Source: Nocardia caishijiensis NBRC 108228 (GTDB lineage Bacteria; Actinomycetota; Actinomycetes; Mycobacteriales; Mycobacteriaceae). Taken from it: DNA of 64,000 nucleotides. Below the pieces are notes generated by a model. It did not search any database. It saw nothing but the letters and a program-made list of their open reading frames with translations, and was not told where the DNA came from. A program made the position numbers and the translations under genes. The stretch spans positions 1 to 64,000 of the forward strand of contig NZ_BDBE01000016.1 in assembly GCF_001612825.1 (NCBI RefSeq). The letters are read 5' to 3'. The first letter of the stretch is position 1; the number at the start of each line of letters is the position of its first letter. Positions 16,150 through 26,996 of the stretch are shown piece by piece.

Positions 16150-16350
16150 CTATGCTGAACCGCTGGTCACCAGGGTGAGCAGGTCGAGCAGGGGGCGGAT
16201 GGGGCAGGGGTTGATGTCGGTCGAGGTGCAGCCGATGTCGGTCGATCCGGCGACCGGCGCGGCCGCGTGGGCCGAACCGATCGGTGCGGCGAGGGAGAGG
16301 GCGGCGGCTGCGGCGGCCCCGGCGATGACGCGTTTGGTGCGGGTGGACAT
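16150..16350 (-). CDS. Small secreted protein (66 aa)
   Basis: A 66-residue protein with a Sec signal peptide: basic MSTRTKR, a long Ala/Leu core and a cleavage site near AHA-AP (residue 30). The mature peptide is about 35 residues, has two Cys (DIGCTSTDINPC) and ends in a hydrophobic LLDLLTLVTSGSA. Small proteins of this build are frequent in nocardiae and mycobacteria; function unknown. ATG at 16350 was preferred over a start at 16383 because the signal peptide begins there. Confidence 0.65.
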   Translation of the reverse strand: MSTRTKRVIAGAAAAAALSLAAPIGSAHAAAPVAGSTDIGCTSTDINPCPIRPLLDLLTLVTSGSA

Positions 16351-16384
16351 GCAAGGCACCCTACGGATCGCGGGGAGTAGCAAC

Positions 16385-16418
16385 AGCCCCCGAAATCCTG
16401 GGGTGGATTTCGGGGGCT
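16385..16418 (-). terminator. Hairpin terminator downstream of thiC
   Basis: A perfect 14-bp stem (16385-16398 with 16405-16418) and a 6-base loop begin 11 bases beyond the thiC stop, separating thiC from the small secreted protein gene. Confidence 0.85.
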
Positions 16419-16428
16419 GGTGCTGCGG

Positions 16429-18193
<1,765 letters not shown>

Positions 18194-18224
18194 TGATGTG
18201 AAATTCTCCGCCGCCGACGATACC

Positions 18225-18250
18225 CGCCGGGCGGGGCGACCCGCCCGGCG
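18225..18250 (-). terminator. Hairpin terminator downstream of the MmpL gene
   Basis: A perfect 11-bp stem CGCCGGGCGGG (18225-18235) with 18240-18250 closes on the tetraloop GCGA. It begins 6 bases beyond the MmpL stop codon and separates it from the thiC leader. Confidence 0.85.
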
Positions 18251-18256
18251 ATCGGA

Positions 18257-20512
18257 CTATGCCGAGGACTTCTCGAGGTGTGGACGTTCGGCGGTCGGCT
18301 CGTCGTCGGCCTCGTGCAATCCGAACCTGTTGTGCAGCTTGGCCAGTGGCTTGGGCGCCCACCAGTTCCAGGTGCCCATCATCCGCATCAGGGCCGGGGC
18401 GAGCAGGCCGCGGATGACCGTCGCGTCGCTGATGACGGCGAGCGCGCAGCCGAGTCCGAACAGCTTCATCATCGACACACCGGAGGTGGCGACGCCGAGG
18501 AACACGATGCTCATCAGCAGCGCGGCGGCGGTGAAGATGCGCCCGGTGCGGGCCACACCCATGGCGACCGCCTCGGTATTGCCCTCGGTGGTCTTGGGTC
18601 CGGCCAGCCATTCCTCGCGGATGCGGGAGAGTAGGAACACCTCGTAGTCCATGGACGCGCCGAAGGCCAGGCTGAACATGAGGATCGGCATGGCCAGATT
18701 GAGCGTGCCGGTGGCTTGGAAACCGAGCAGCCCGGACAGGTGCCCGTCCTGGAAGATCCACACCATCGCGCCGAAGGTGGCCGCCAGCGACAGGATATTG
18801 AGCGCGAGCGCCTTCACCGGGAGCACCACACTGCCGGTGAACAGGAACAACAGCACCAATGTGGTGATCGCGATCAGGGCGCCCGCCAGCGGCAACTTGC
18901 CGGTGATGGCCGCAACGGAATCCTGGTTCAGCGCGGCCGGTCCGGTGACCAGTGCTTCGGTGGGTGCGGGGACGGCGCGAATCGTGTCGAGCTGGTCGCG
19001 ACCCGCGTCGGAATAGGGGTCGAGTCGTGTGGCGACCGACAGGTACGCCCCCGCCGACGGGTCCGACATCTCCGGCACCCCCGCCGCCACCCGCAGGCCG
19101 TTGCGGTACACGGCGGCGCTGCTCAGCACCGCAGGGACATCGGGCACCGTGGAGAGCTCGCGCGCGTAGGCATCCAGTTCGGCGGGACTGCCACGGAAGT
19201 CGCGCAGCACGACGGTCGCGCTCGACGCCATGTCGGCATCGAATTCGGTGCGCAGCACGTCGCCGACCTCGCGGCTGGCGACACCGGCGGGCAGCGAGCG
19301 GTCGTCCGGGTAGCCGAACTGCACGCCGAGGAACGGCGAACCGAGCAGCAGCAGGAACGCGGTGGTGGCCAGCGCGATCGGCAGCGGCCGCTTCATCACC
19401 GCCGTGACCAGCCGGTACCAGAAGGTCTGCTGCGGCTGCTTCTCCTCGCGCGGCGGCAGCCGGAACAGCTTGCGGGCGGGTTTGCGCAGGTCACCGGCGT
19501 CGATTCGGTGACCGACCAGCATCAGCAGCGCGGGTAGCACGATGACGGCGGCGGCGGTGGCCGCCGCGACCACCGCGATTCCGGCGTAGGCGAACGACTT
19601 GAAGAAGTACTGCGGGAACACCAGCAGCGCCGACAGCGACAGCGCGACAACCAGCGCCGAATACACGACCGTCCGTCCCGCCGTGCGGATCGACCGGATC
19701 ACCGCCTCGGTGGGGGTGGAACCGCCGGTGAGCTCCTCGCGGTAGCGGCTGACGATGAACAGGCTGTAGTCGATGGCCAGCGCCAGTCCGAGCGCGGTTG
19801 TCATGTTGAGCGCGAAGATCGACACGTCGGTGACGGCGGTGAGCACGCGCAGGATGCCGAGCGCCGCCGCGATCGCGAACAGGCCGATCGCCACCGGCAG
19901 GGCGGCCGCGACGAGACTGCCGAACACCAGCGCCAGCAGCAGACCGGTGATCGGAATGGCGATCGCTTCGGCCAGGATCAGATCCTTGCTGATCTGGGTG
20001 TTGATATCGGAGAACGAGGCGGCCAGTCCGCCCGCCTGGATGGTGACCGGACCGTCGTCGTCCTGGAGGGCCTTGCTGATCTTGCCCGCCCGGTCCGGCA
20101 GCTCGGCATCGTCACCCTCGATGCTGGCCAGGATGAGGGCGCGTTTGCCGTCTTTGCTGCGCAGCGCTTGTTTCAGGTCGGGGCGCGAGGTCCAGTACGA
20201 CTGCACACCGCTGATCTCGGGGTAGGTGCGCAGCGCGGCCACGGCCGAATCGGCGGCGGCGCGCGCGTCGGGGGAGTCGACCGACACCGGGTCGGTGACG
20301 AGCAGGACGTAGTTCGGCTCGCTGCCGGGGAAATGTTCGCTCAGGTACTGGCTCGCCCGCACCGAATCGAGATCCTCGGTGACGAATCCGCCCGATTTCA
20401 TGTGTGAGTGCACGGTGGCGCCGATCGCGCCGCACAGGATCATCAGCAGCAGCGCGACCGCGACGATCAGGCGCGGTCGGCCGACTGCGATACGGGCGAT
20501 TCTCGTCAACAT
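18257..20512 (-). CDS. MmpL-type RND transporter
   Basis: A 751-residue membrane protein with the two-fold MMPL layout: one N-terminal helix (LIVAVALLLMILCGAIG), an external loop of about 120 residues, five helices, a second external domain (about 400-520) and five more helices. The fourth-helix segment TTALGLALAIDYSLFIVSRYREE and its counterpart LAFGASMDYEVFLLSRIREEW carry the Asp-Tyr pairs that form the proton relay. Actinobacterial MmpL proteins export lipids, siderophores or drugs; the substrate is unknown. The long cytoplasmic C-terminal domain of lipid-exporting MmpL3 is absent. ATG at 20512 is favoured over GTG at 20548. Confidence 0.88.
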   Translation of the reverse strand: MLTRIARIAVGRPRLIVAVALLLMILCGAIGATVHSHMKSGGFVTEDLDSVRASQYLSEHFPGSEPNYVLLVTDPVSVDSPDARAAADSAVAALRTYPEISGVQSYWTSRPDLKQALRSKDGKRALILASIEGDDAELPDRAGKISKALQDDDGPVTIQAGGLAASFSDINTQISKDLILAEAIAIPITGLLLALVFGSLVAAALPVAIGLFAIAAALGILRVLTAVTDVSIFALNMTTALGLALAIDYSLFIVSRYREELTGGSTPTEAVIRSIRTAGRTVVYSALVVALSLSALLVFPQYFFKSFAYAGIAVVAAATAAAVIVLPALLMLVGHRIDAGDLRKPARKLFRLPPREEKQPQQTFWYRLVTAVMKRPLPIALATTAFLLLLGSPFLGVQFGYPDDRSLPAGVASREVGDVLRTEFDADMASSATVVLRDFRGSPAELDAYARELSTVPDVPAVLSSAAVYRNGLRVAAGVPEMSDPSAGAYLSVATRLDPYSDAGRDQLDTIRAVPAPTEALVTGPAALNQDSVAAITGKLPLAGALIAITTLVLLFLFTGSVVLPVKALALNILSLAATFGAMVWIFQDGHLSGLLGFQATGTLNLAMPILMFSLAFGASMDYEVFLLSRIREEWLAGPKTTEGNTEAVAMGVARTGRIFTAAALLMSIVFLGVATSGVSMMKLFGLGCALAVISDATVIRGLLAPALMRMMGTWNWWAPKPLAKLHNRFGLHEADDEPTAERPHLEKSSA

Positions 20513-20636
20513 CCTCGGCACCCTCTGGTAGAAGTATCGAGTTGCCACCGTATCCCGGCAACATTTCCGCCCGATACCGTCTCAGGGTGGACGCCGACGG
20601 AGTACCATCTCCGCCCCTGGGTGGATGCTTCAGCCG

Positions 20637-20825
20637 CTACGGTGCTGCCGACGACCCGCTGAGCAAGGTCTGGGCCAGCCGCGACAAGAAGTCGCCGACC
20701 TGTTGGCCCGAGCTCGGTTCGCAGGGCACCGGGTAGGGCCCGCATGCGGAGGCTGGTGCCGCCAGGGGCAGCTGAGCCAGGGTGATCAGGGCGAATCCGG
20801 TTACGGCGGCGATCGTCGATTTCAT
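20637..20825 (-). CDS. Small secreted protein (62 aa)
   Basis: A 62-residue protein with a signal peptide (MKSTIAAVTGFALITLAQL, cleavage near APASA-CG). The mature 34 residues contain two Cys close together (ACGPYPVPCEP) and an amphipathic C-terminal helix DFLSRLAQTLLSG. It precedes the MmpL gene by about 125 bases on the same strand. Its build resembles the 66-residue secreted protein at 16.2 kb, without clear sequence identity. Function unknown. Confidence 0.6.
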   Translation of the reverse strand: MKSTIAAVTGFALITLAQLPLAAPASACGPYPVPCEPSSGQQVGDFLSRLAQTLLSGSSAAP

Positions 20826-20888
20826 CGGGTCACCGTATCGATGCGCAAGGGGCGGTAGAAGACCCGAGTTCTCATGGCTTGCCGCGCC

Positions 20889-22076
20889 TCATGCCTGACG
20901 CGCGGGCAGGATCCGCCCGCTGACCTCGCCCAATCCGATGGGGCGCCCGGCGGTACCGGGGGCGGTGGCGGTGATGGTGACCTCGTCGCCGTCGGCGAGG
21001 AACGTTCGGGTTTCCTCGCCCAGGGAGATGGATCCCTTACCGCCCCAGGACAATTCGATGAACGAGCCGCGCTGGGTAGGTTCCGGACCCGAGATGGTGC
21101 CGGAGGCGAAGAGGTCGCCGGGACGGATCGAAGCGCCGTTGGCGGTAAGGTGGGCCAGCATCTGCGCCGGTGACCAGTACATCCGCGCGTACGGCGGTCG
21201 GCTGACGATGTGCCCGTTCCACGACACCGCCAGGTCGATATCGAGGCCGTGGTCGGCGGTGCCACGCAGGTACGGCAGCGGTTCCGGTTCCTGGGTCGGC
21301 AGCGGCACCCGCGCCTGTGCCAACGCGGCCAACGGCGTGACCCAGGCCGACAGCGAAGTCGCGAAGGACTTGCCGAGGAACGGCCCGAGCGGCTGGTACT
21401 CCCAGGCCTGGATATCGCGCGCGGACCAGTCGTTCACCAGCGCGACCCCGAAGACGTGCTCGGCGAAATCGTCGACACCGACCGGAACTCCCGACGTGGA
21501 CCCGGTGCCGACCACGAACCCTAATTCCGCTTCGATATCGAGCCGCTGTGACGGGCCGAATTCCGGTGCACCCGAATCGGTCCGGCGTTGCCCTCGGGGA
21601 CGGATCACGGGGGTTCCGGAAACCACGACGGTGCCTGCTCGCCCGTGATATCCCACCGGCAGATGACGCCAATTCGGCAGCAACGGTTCACTGTCGGGCC
21701 GCAGCAGCCTGCCCAGATTCGTCGCGTGGTCGATGCTCGCGTAGAAATCGACGTAATCGCCGAGCGTCACCGGCAATGCCATCCGCACCGAACCCACGGG
21801 GTACACGACCTCGACCGGCAACGCGGTATCGGCCAATTCGCGCAACCGCGCACGAACGCCACCCCACCGGGCGGGTCCGGCGGCGAGAAAGGCATTGAGA
21901 TCGGGACGGGCGAAGACCGGATCACCGAGCAGTGCGGCGAGATCCAGGACCATATCGCCGAGACGCACACCGACGCGGAAGGTTCCACCCGGCGGAGCGA
22001 ACACGCCGTAGGGCATGTTCTCCGGCCCGAACAGCGAATCCGGCGCCACCTCCACCCGAAGCCACCGCCCGCTCAC
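20889..22076 (-). CDS. fahA: Fumarylacetoacetase
   Basis: Last step of tyrosine/phenylalanine (homogentisate) breakdown: hydrolysis of fumarylacetoacetate to fumarate and acetoacetate. The 395-residue protein has the N-terminal SH3-like domain (FGPENMPYGVFAPPG) and the FAH catalytic domain with DYVDFYASIDHATNLG, PVGYHGRAGTVVVSG, DIEAELGFVVG, NDWSARDIQAWEY and GTISGPE, which together hold the metal site and catalytic His. GTG at 22076 overlaps the hmgA stop in a GTGA junction, so translation is coupled. The frame is open much further upstream, but that part is an antisense-style shadow of hmgA. Confidence 0.92.
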   Translation of the reverse strand: MSGRWLRVEVAPDSLFGPENMPYGVFAPPGGTFRVGVRLGDMVLDLAALLGDPVFARPDLNAFLAAGPARWGGVRARLRELADTALPVEVVYPVGSVRMALPVTLGDYVDFYASIDHATNLGRLLRPDSEPLLPNWRHLPVGYHGRAGTVVVSGTPVIRPRGQRRTDSGAPEFGPSQRLDIEAELGFVVGTGSTSGVPVGVDDFAEHVFGVALVNDWSARDIQAWEYQPLGPFLGKSFATSLSAWVTPLAALAQARVPLPTQEPEPLPYLRGTADHGLDIDLAVSWNGHIVSRPPYARMYWSPAQMLAHLTANGASIRPGDLFASGTISGPEPTQRGSFIELSWGGKGSISLGEETRTFLADGDEVTITATAPGTAGRPIGLGEVSGRILPARQA

Positions 22077-23266
22077 CGCGGCCCACGCCCCGACCAGGTC
22101 CACGCATACCCGGGATCCTCGCAGGCCAGCGCGCCCTCGCCGAGCTGCAACGGTCGGAAGGTGTCCACCATCACCGCCAGCTCGTCGAAGAACTCCGCAC
22201 CGATGCTGCGCTCGTAGGCGCCGGGTTGCGGGCCGTGCGCGTACCCGCCGGGATGCACTGACACCGAACCCTGTGCGATCCCGGAACCCTTGCGCGCCTC
22301 GTAGTTTCCGCCGCAATAGAACATGATTTCGTCGGAGTCCACATTCGAGTGGTAGTAGGGCACCGGAATCGAGAGCGGGTGGTAATCCACCTTGCGCGGG
22401 ACGAAATTGCAGATCACGAAGTTGATGCCCTCGAAAGCCTGGTGCACCGGCGGCGGTTGGTGTACGCGGCCGGTGATCGGCTCGAAATCGGCGATGTCGA
22501 AAGTGAACGGATACAGGCAACCGTCCCAGCCGACTACATCGAAAGGATGAGTGGCATAGGTCAACCGGGTACCGATCACCTCCGCTCCGGCACGATGTTT
22601 GACCAGCACCTCCACGTCGGTGCCCTCGGCGAGCAACGGCGTCGTCGGCCCGTGCAGGTCGCGCTCGCAATACGGTGAGTTCTCCAGCAGCTGACCGAAT
22701 TTCGACAGGTACCGCTTGGGCGGGGTGATGTGGCTCGATGCCTCGATCACATACGCGCGCAAGGGTGCTCCACCCGTCGGCAGCCAGCGGTGCGTTGTCG
22801 CGCGCGGCATGAGCAGCTGGTCGCCCTGGTGCACCGGCACGCTGCCGAACACGCTCTCCACCACCGCCGCACCGGATTCCACGTACACCAGTTCGTCGCC
22901 GATGGCATTGCGGTACAGCGGGGACGCCGCCTCGGCCACCACATAGGAGATCCGCACATCGGCATTCGCCAGCAGCAGCCGACGGCCCGTCACCGGATCG
23001 GTGGCGGCCGGGGTGTCGCCGGGAAAAAGATCGGGCAATCGCAGGTGACGGTGGCGCAGTGGATGATTCGGTGTCAGCGACTGATCGCCCAGGTCCCACA
23101 CCGTCGAGTCGACGATGGCGGGTGGCAGGCCCCGGTGATAGAGCAGTGAGGAGTCTCCGGAGAACCCCTCCTCGCCCATGAGCTCCTCGTAGTAGAGGTT
23201 GCCCCGCTCATCGCGATGCTGCGTGTGCCGCTTGGGCGGCACCGCCCCAACACACCGGTAGAACAT
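22073..23266 (-). CDS. hmgA: Homogentisate 1,2-dioxygenase
   Basis: A 397-residue cupin-fold non-haem iron dioxygenase opening the ring of homogentisate to maleylacetoacetate. Seen: LYYEELMGEEGF near the start, the segment PYYHSNVDSDEIMFYCGG and VSVHPGGYAHGPQPGAYE, which supply the His/Glu iron ligands and active-site His. ATG at 23266 lies 6 bases after GGGAGG; an upstream TTG would be too close. It forms a two-gene operon with fahA. No maleylacetoacetate isomerase gene is adjacent, although the pathway needs one. Confidence 0.92.
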   Translation of the reverse strand: MFYRCVGAVPPKRHTQHRDERGNLYYEELMGEEGFSGDSSLLYHRGLPPAIVDSTVWDLGDQSLTPNHPLRHRHLRLPDLFPGDTPAATDPVTGRRLLLANADVRISYVVAEAASPLYRNAIGDELVYVESGAAVVESVFGSVPVHQGDQLLMPRATTHRWLPTGGAPLRAYVIEASSHITPPKRYLSKFGQLLENSPYCERDLHGPTTPLLAEGTDVEVLVKHRAGAEVIGTRLTYATHPFDVVGWDGCLYPFTFDIADFEPITGRVHQPPPVHQAFEGINFVICNFVPRKVDYHPLSIPVPYYHSNVDSDEIMFYCGGNYEARKGSGIAQGSVSVHPGGYAHGPQPGAYERSIGAEFFDELAVMVDTFRPLQLGEGALACEDPGYAWTWSGRGPR

Positions 23267-23323
23267 GCACAACCTCCCGCGGGTCGGATATTCCTGACCT
23301 CACGGTACCGCTGTGGACAACGC

Positions 23324-24139
23324 TCAGTCGGTGAACTCCGCGATCACCGGTGCGTGGTCGCTGGCACCCTTGCCCTTGCGTTCCTCGCGGTCGACGAAGG
23401 CGTCCTTGGCCCGCTCCGCGAGGGCGGGGGAGGCCAGGACGAAGTCGATGCGCATGCCCTCCTTGCGGGGAAAACGCAGCTGGGTGTAGTCCCAGTAGGT
23501 GTAGACGCCCGGGCCGGGCGCGAACGGGCGCATCACGTCACGGAAGCCGGTGTCGAGCATCGCCTGGAAGGCGGCCCGCTCGGGTGCGGAGGTGTGGGTC
23601 TTGCCCTCGAAGAGCTTCGGATTCCACACGTCGTCGTCGGTCGGCGCGATATTCCAGTCGCCGACCAGAGCGATCCGGGCCGAGGGGTCGTCGGCGAGCC
23701 ACCGCGCGGCGTCGGCACGCAGCGTCGAGAGCCACTCGAGTTTGTAGGCGTAGTGCGGATCGGCGAGCGAGCGGCCGTTGGGGACGTAGAGGCTCCACAC
23801 CCGCACCCCACCGCAGGTCGCGCCGATCGCGCGGGACTCGACCACCGGCGAGTCGAGCAGCGAGTCACCCGCGTTCTTGTCGAAACCGGGCTGGTCGGGG
23901 AAGGACACCGCCACATCGTCGAGCCCGACCCGCGACACGATGGCCACACCGTTCCACTGATTGAGCCCGATATGGGCCACCTCGTATCCGGCCGCCTCGA
24001 ACTGCTCGAACGGGAACTGATCGTCGCGGCACTTGGTTTCCTGCAGCGCGAGCACGTCGATGTCGTGGCGGTCGAGCAACGCCGTCGCCCGGTCGACGCG
24101 GGAGCGGATCGAGTTCACATTCCAAGTGGCCAGACGCAC
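23324..24139 (-). CDS. xthA: Exodeoxyribonuclease III
   Basis: A 271-residue AP endonuclease/3'-5' exonuclease of base-excision repair. Motifs of the endonuclease/exonuclease/phosphatase fold are present in order: TWNVNSIRSRV, LALQETKCRD (metal-binding Glu), the Asp-Asn pair in VGDWNIAPTDDDVW, and the catalytic SDHAPVIAEF at the C terminus. GTG at 24139 is placed by AAAGGA upstream. In the M. tuberculosis genome xthA (Rv0427c) is also next to a GNAT gene and def, as here. Confidence 0.94.
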   Translation of the reverse strand: MRLATWNVNSIRSRVDRATALLDRHDIDVLALQETKCRDDQFPFEQFEAAGYEVAHIGLNQWNGVAIVSRVGLDDVAVSFPDQPGFDKNAGDSLLDSPVVESRAIGATCGGVRVWSLYVPNGRSLADPHYAYKLEWLSTLRADAARWLADDPSARIALVGDWNIAPTDDDVWNPKLFEGKTHTSAPERAAFQAMLDTGFRDVMRPFAPGPGVYTYWDYTQLRFPRKEGMRIDFVLASPALAERAKDAFVDREERKGKGASDHAPVIAEFTD

Positions 24140-24173
24140 GTGCGAGGTCCTTTCCGGCGGGATCAACCGGGTC

Positions 24174-24258
24174 GTGGCCCGCCCTCGATTCTGGACTGAC
24201 CGGAGGGTGCGACGAAGGAGTGCCCGGAGGGAGGGAAGAATCGAGGTTACAGGGCCAC
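24174..24258. repeat. 85-bp inverted-repeat element between xthA and the GNAT gene
   Basis: GTGGCCC (24174-24180) pairs with GGGCCAC (24252-24258) and CCTCGATTCT (24183-24192) pairs exactly with AGAATCGAGG (24237-24246), enclosing 44 bases of purine-rich DNA. It may act as a terminator for the GNAT gene or be a small dispersed palindromic element. Its core shares 17 bases with 43838-43854. Confidence 0.6.
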
Positions 24259-24280
24259 GAACAGCGGCGCCAGCCGCTGT

Positions 24281-25231
24281 TCAGCTCAGCGCTGCGTAGC
24301 GGTAGGAGTGGTGTTCGATGAAGCCGAGTTCGCGGTAGAGGGCCAGTGCGGTGGCGTTGCCGACTTCGACCTGGACGTAGGCGTGGGTGGCACCCTGGTC
24401 GGCGCCCCAGCGGATCAGCTCGGCGCAGACCAGGGTGGCCAGGCCGTTGCGGCGGTGCGCGGCGGCCACGGCGACGCAGGTGAGGCCGACCCAGCGTCGG
24501 CCGTCCGGCGCCGTGGTCACCGCGCCGCGCCCGATGGCGAGGGCGTCGGGCACACCGAGGGTGGCGAAGCCGACGGTGCCGTCGAGGACGGCGGTGAGCA
24601 CGTCGCGGTCGGGTTCGCGAACGGCCGGGTCGAGCGGGATCTCGCCACGGTAGCGGTGGGTGCGCAACCAGCCCTCGTCCGGTTGTGCGGCGACGCGAAC
24701 CATCGAAGGGCCCTGGGGCAGCACGAAGTTCGAGATGTCGAGGCCGAGCACCACGGTTTCGCTCCAGCTGTTCCAGCCGGGCGGAACCGGAGCGAGCCGG
24801 TCGGGCAGTTGCAGCAGCAGCGGCAGACCGCGCGCGGTGTACCAGTCGGCGATCCGGTGCGTCGTCTCGATCGACAAGGTGGCGGGCACGCCCGACTCGC
24901 CGAGCGGCACAGCGGAATTCGCCCGGCCGGTGTATCCGTTGCCCGCGCGGACCAGCCAGCCGTCGATCCACGTGTGTTCGACACCGGGCCAACCGCCCGC
25001 CGCCGCCGTCTCCAGCGACCGGATCTCCTTGGTCCGAATCGGCCTCGGCCCCAATGCTTTCAGGGCGACCACCCGATCCGGCGCGACCGAAACCACCTCG
25101 CCCTCGGCGGTGCGCACCGAAGGCGGCGACATCGACACCAATTCACCGATCACATCCGTGAGCGGTTGTGGATAACCCGCGGGCAGCTGATACCGCATCA
25201 CCACCCGGCGGCCGAGGGGTATGTCAGTCAT
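24281..25231 (-). CDS. GNAT-family N-acetyltransferase (Rv0428c-type)
   Basis: A 316-residue protein with an N-terminal beta-rich domain of about 65 residues ([25 protein letters not shown]) and a C-terminal GNAT domain. The acetyl-CoA pyrophosphate loop is [15 protein letters not shown] and the last motif is [16 protein letters not shown]. This architecture and the position between xthA and def match the mycobacterial Rv0428c family. Substrate unknown. Its start overlaps the def stop by 8 bases, so the pair is translationally coupled. Confidence 0.87.
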   Translation of the reverse strand: MTDIPLGRRVVMRYQLPAGYPQPLTDVIGELVSMSPPSVRTAEGEVVSVAPDRVVALKALGPRPIRTKEIRSLETAAAGGWPGVEHTWIDGWLVRAGNGYTGRANSAVPLGESGVPATLSIETTHRIADWYTARGLPLLLQLPDRLAPVPPGWNSWSETVVLGLDISNFVLPQGPSMVRVAAQPDEGWLRTHRYRGEIPLDPAVREPDRDVLTAVLDGTVGFATLGVPDALAIGRGAVTTAPDGRRWVGLTCVAVAAAHRRNGLATLVCAELIRWGADQGATHAYVQVEVGNATALALYRELGFIEHHSYRYAALS

Positions 25232-25811
25232 TGCCGAAGGGGTCGGGGACGGTGCCCGGTACCCAGCTCAAACCCGGCTTGCCCCAGCCGTTTCGCTTGA
25301 TGGCCTTCTTGGCGGCGCGCGCGTTGCGGCCGATCAGTACGTCGACGTAGAGGAAGCCGTCGAGGTGGCCCACCTCGTGCTGCAGCATGCGCGCGAAGAA
25401 TCCGGTGCCCTCGAGGGTGACCGGTTCGCCGTGCTCGTCGGTGCCCGTGACCCGTGCCCAGTCGGCGCGGCCGGTGGGGAACTGCTCGCCGGGGACCGAC
25501 AGGCAGCCCTCGTCGTCGTCATCGGGATCCGGCATGGTCTCCGGGATCTCGGAGGTCTCGAGTACCGGGTTGACGACGGTGCCGGTGCGGCGGATCTGAT
25601 TGCCCTCGGCATCGACATCGGGGCAGTCGTAGACGAACAGCCGCTTGCCGACCCCGACCTGGTTGGCCGCGAGGCCGACGCCGCGCGAGGCCTCGAGTGT
25701 CTCGTACATGTCCGCGATCAGCCCGGCCAGCTCCGCCGGGGTCTCCGTCACCGGGGCGGTAGCGGTATGGAGAACGGGGTCACCGACGATCACGATCGGG
25801 AGAATTGCCAT
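25224..25811 (-). CDS. def: Peptide deformylase
   Basis: Removes the N-formyl group from nascent proteins. All three deformylase motifs are present in this 195-residue protein: [12 protein letters not shown] (motif 1), EGCLSVPGE (motif 2, with the metal-binding Cys) and QHEVGHLDG (motif 3, HExxH, two His ligands and the catalytic Glu). A roughly 15-residue insertion between motifs 1 and 2 and a long C terminus are usual for actinobacterial deformylases. The ATG at 25811 is preferred over one three codons upstream. First gene of a def-GNAT-xthA run on the minus strand. Confidence 0.95.
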   Translation of the reverse strand: MAILPIVIVGDPVLHTATAPVTETPAELAGLIADMYETLEASRGVGLAANQVGVGKRLFVYDCPDVDAEGNQIRRTGTVVNPVLETSEIPETMPDPDDDDEGCLSVPGEQFPTGRADWARVTGTDEHGEPVTLEGTGFFARMLQHEVGHLDGFLYVDVLIGRNARAAKKAIKRNGWGKPGLSWVPGTVPDPFGND

Positions 25812-25993
25812 GGTCGCCATTATCGCCGCGGTATCGCCACGCGCGGGCGGCGGCCCCTGTGCGTCGCGACACTCCTACTGGCCCTCAGTCAACACGCCGG
25901 GGCAGCGGTCGAAGGATCGGGGCGGCTCATGGTTGAATGATCCGCGACGTGCAAGCGTCATTTTCATCTCGTGATACTCGGCGAGGGAGCAAG

Positions 25994-26299
25994 ATGGACG
26001 GCGCAGCGGCTCGGCACATCCCCCAGGATTCGGCCGGCGACGAAGGCACCGGCCTCAGTCGCCGTGAGCTCGACATCCTGGACTTCGAACGCAAATGGTG
26101 GAAGTACGCGGGCGCCAAGGAAGACGCGATCCGCGAACTGTTCTCGATGTCGGCCACCCGGTACTACCAGGTGCTCAATGCTGTCGTCGACAAGGAAGAA
26201 GCACTCGCGGCCGACCCGATGCTGGTCAAGCGGCTGCGCCGGTTGCGTGCGAGCAGGCAGAAGGCCCGTGCCGCGCGCCGACTCGGATTCCAGGTCTGA
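25994..26299 (+). CDS. DUF3263 family protein (Rv0430-like)
   Basis: A 101-residue helical protein of the actinobacterial DUF3263 family. It contains LSRRELDILDFERKWWKYAGAKEDAIRELFSMSATRYYQVLN (split here over residues 21-62), which looks like a small helix-turn-helix, and a basic C terminus with KRLRRLRASRQKARAARR, so nucleic-acid binding is plausible. Function is not established. ATG at 25994 is supported by GAGGGAG. It precedes the virR-like gene as Rv0430 precedes Rv0431. Confidence 0.85.
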   Translation: MDGAAARHIPQDSAGDEGTGLSRRELDILDFERKWWKYAGAKEDAIRELFSMSATRYYQVLNAVVDKEEALAADPMLVKRLRRLRASRQKARAARRLGFQV

Positions 26300-26341
26300 C
26301 ATGGGAACCACATCCGGTTCGATGCGACTAGGGTTGCGCGG

Positions 26342-26908
26342 GTGAGCAACCCGAATCCCACCCCCGGCGGCCCACCGCTGCGCGCGCTGGCGATGGTGTT
26401 GATCGCGCTGGCCATCGTCTTCGCCGGTCTGGGTGCGATGTCGCTGTCGAATTCCGGTGCCGAGGCGGCCGATCCGGTCGAGCAGACCGAGACCACCACT
26501 TCGAGCGCGGTGGCACAGGCCCCGGCGACCACGGCCGCGCCGACCACGACCAGCGCGGCCGCCGCCCCGACCACGACCACGACCGTGGCGCCGACCACCA
26601 CCACGACCACGACGAACCCGCCCGCGGCCGCGTCCGGCGACAAGGCCATTCCCGTGCGTGTGCTGAACAACAGCCTCGTCGCCGGTCTCGCCGCGCGCAC
26701 CGCGAGCGAGCTCGGCGCGGCGGGGTGGACCAATGTGAGCACCGGTAACTACAGCGGCGCGAACCTGACGGCGACCACCGTGTACTACGGCTCCGGGCCG
26801 GGCGAGGAAGCCGCGGCCGCCGAGATCGCCGCGCAGGTCGGTGGAACCGTCGCCCCGAAGACCGGCGACAGCACACCCGGTGTGGTCGTCGTCCTGACAG
26901 GGCGCTGA
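26342..26908 (+). CDS. LytR C-terminal domain membrane protein, VirR-like (Rv0431-type)
   Basis: A 188-residue protein: short cytoplasmic tail, one membrane helix (about 14-36), a Thr/Ala/Pro-rich linker (about 45-95) and a C-terminal LytR_C domain (PVRVLNNSLVAGLAARTA to the end). This is the architecture of M. tuberculosis Rv0431 (VirR), which influences cell-wall integrity and vesicle release. The same neighbours flank it here, supporting orthology. The linker DNA is an ACC/ACG-rich simple repeat that may vary in length. GTG at 26342 is the start nearest the membrane helix. Confidence 0.82.
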   Translation: MSNPNPTPGGPPLRALAMVLIALAIVFAGLGAMSLSNSGAEAADPVEQTETTTSSAVAQAPATTAAPTTTSAAAAPTTTTTVAPTTTTTTTNPPAAASGDKAIPVRVLNNSLVAGLAARTASELGAAGWTNVSTGNYSGANLTATTVYYGSGPGEEAAAAEIAAQVGGTVAPKTGDSTPGVVVVLTGR

Positions 26909-26996
26909 ACCGGCACGGCACGCGGTGCCGCAGGCCGTGTCCGCGCTGTGGCATCATCTTCAGCGGTACTGCCCAAGTCCGATAAGGAGTCCCCTG

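Noticed and set aside
22077..23099. N-terminal extension of fumarylacetoacetase
   Set aside because: The frame is open over hmgA, but the added sequence has no resemblance to the family and the GTGA overlap at 22073-22076 gives a good start.
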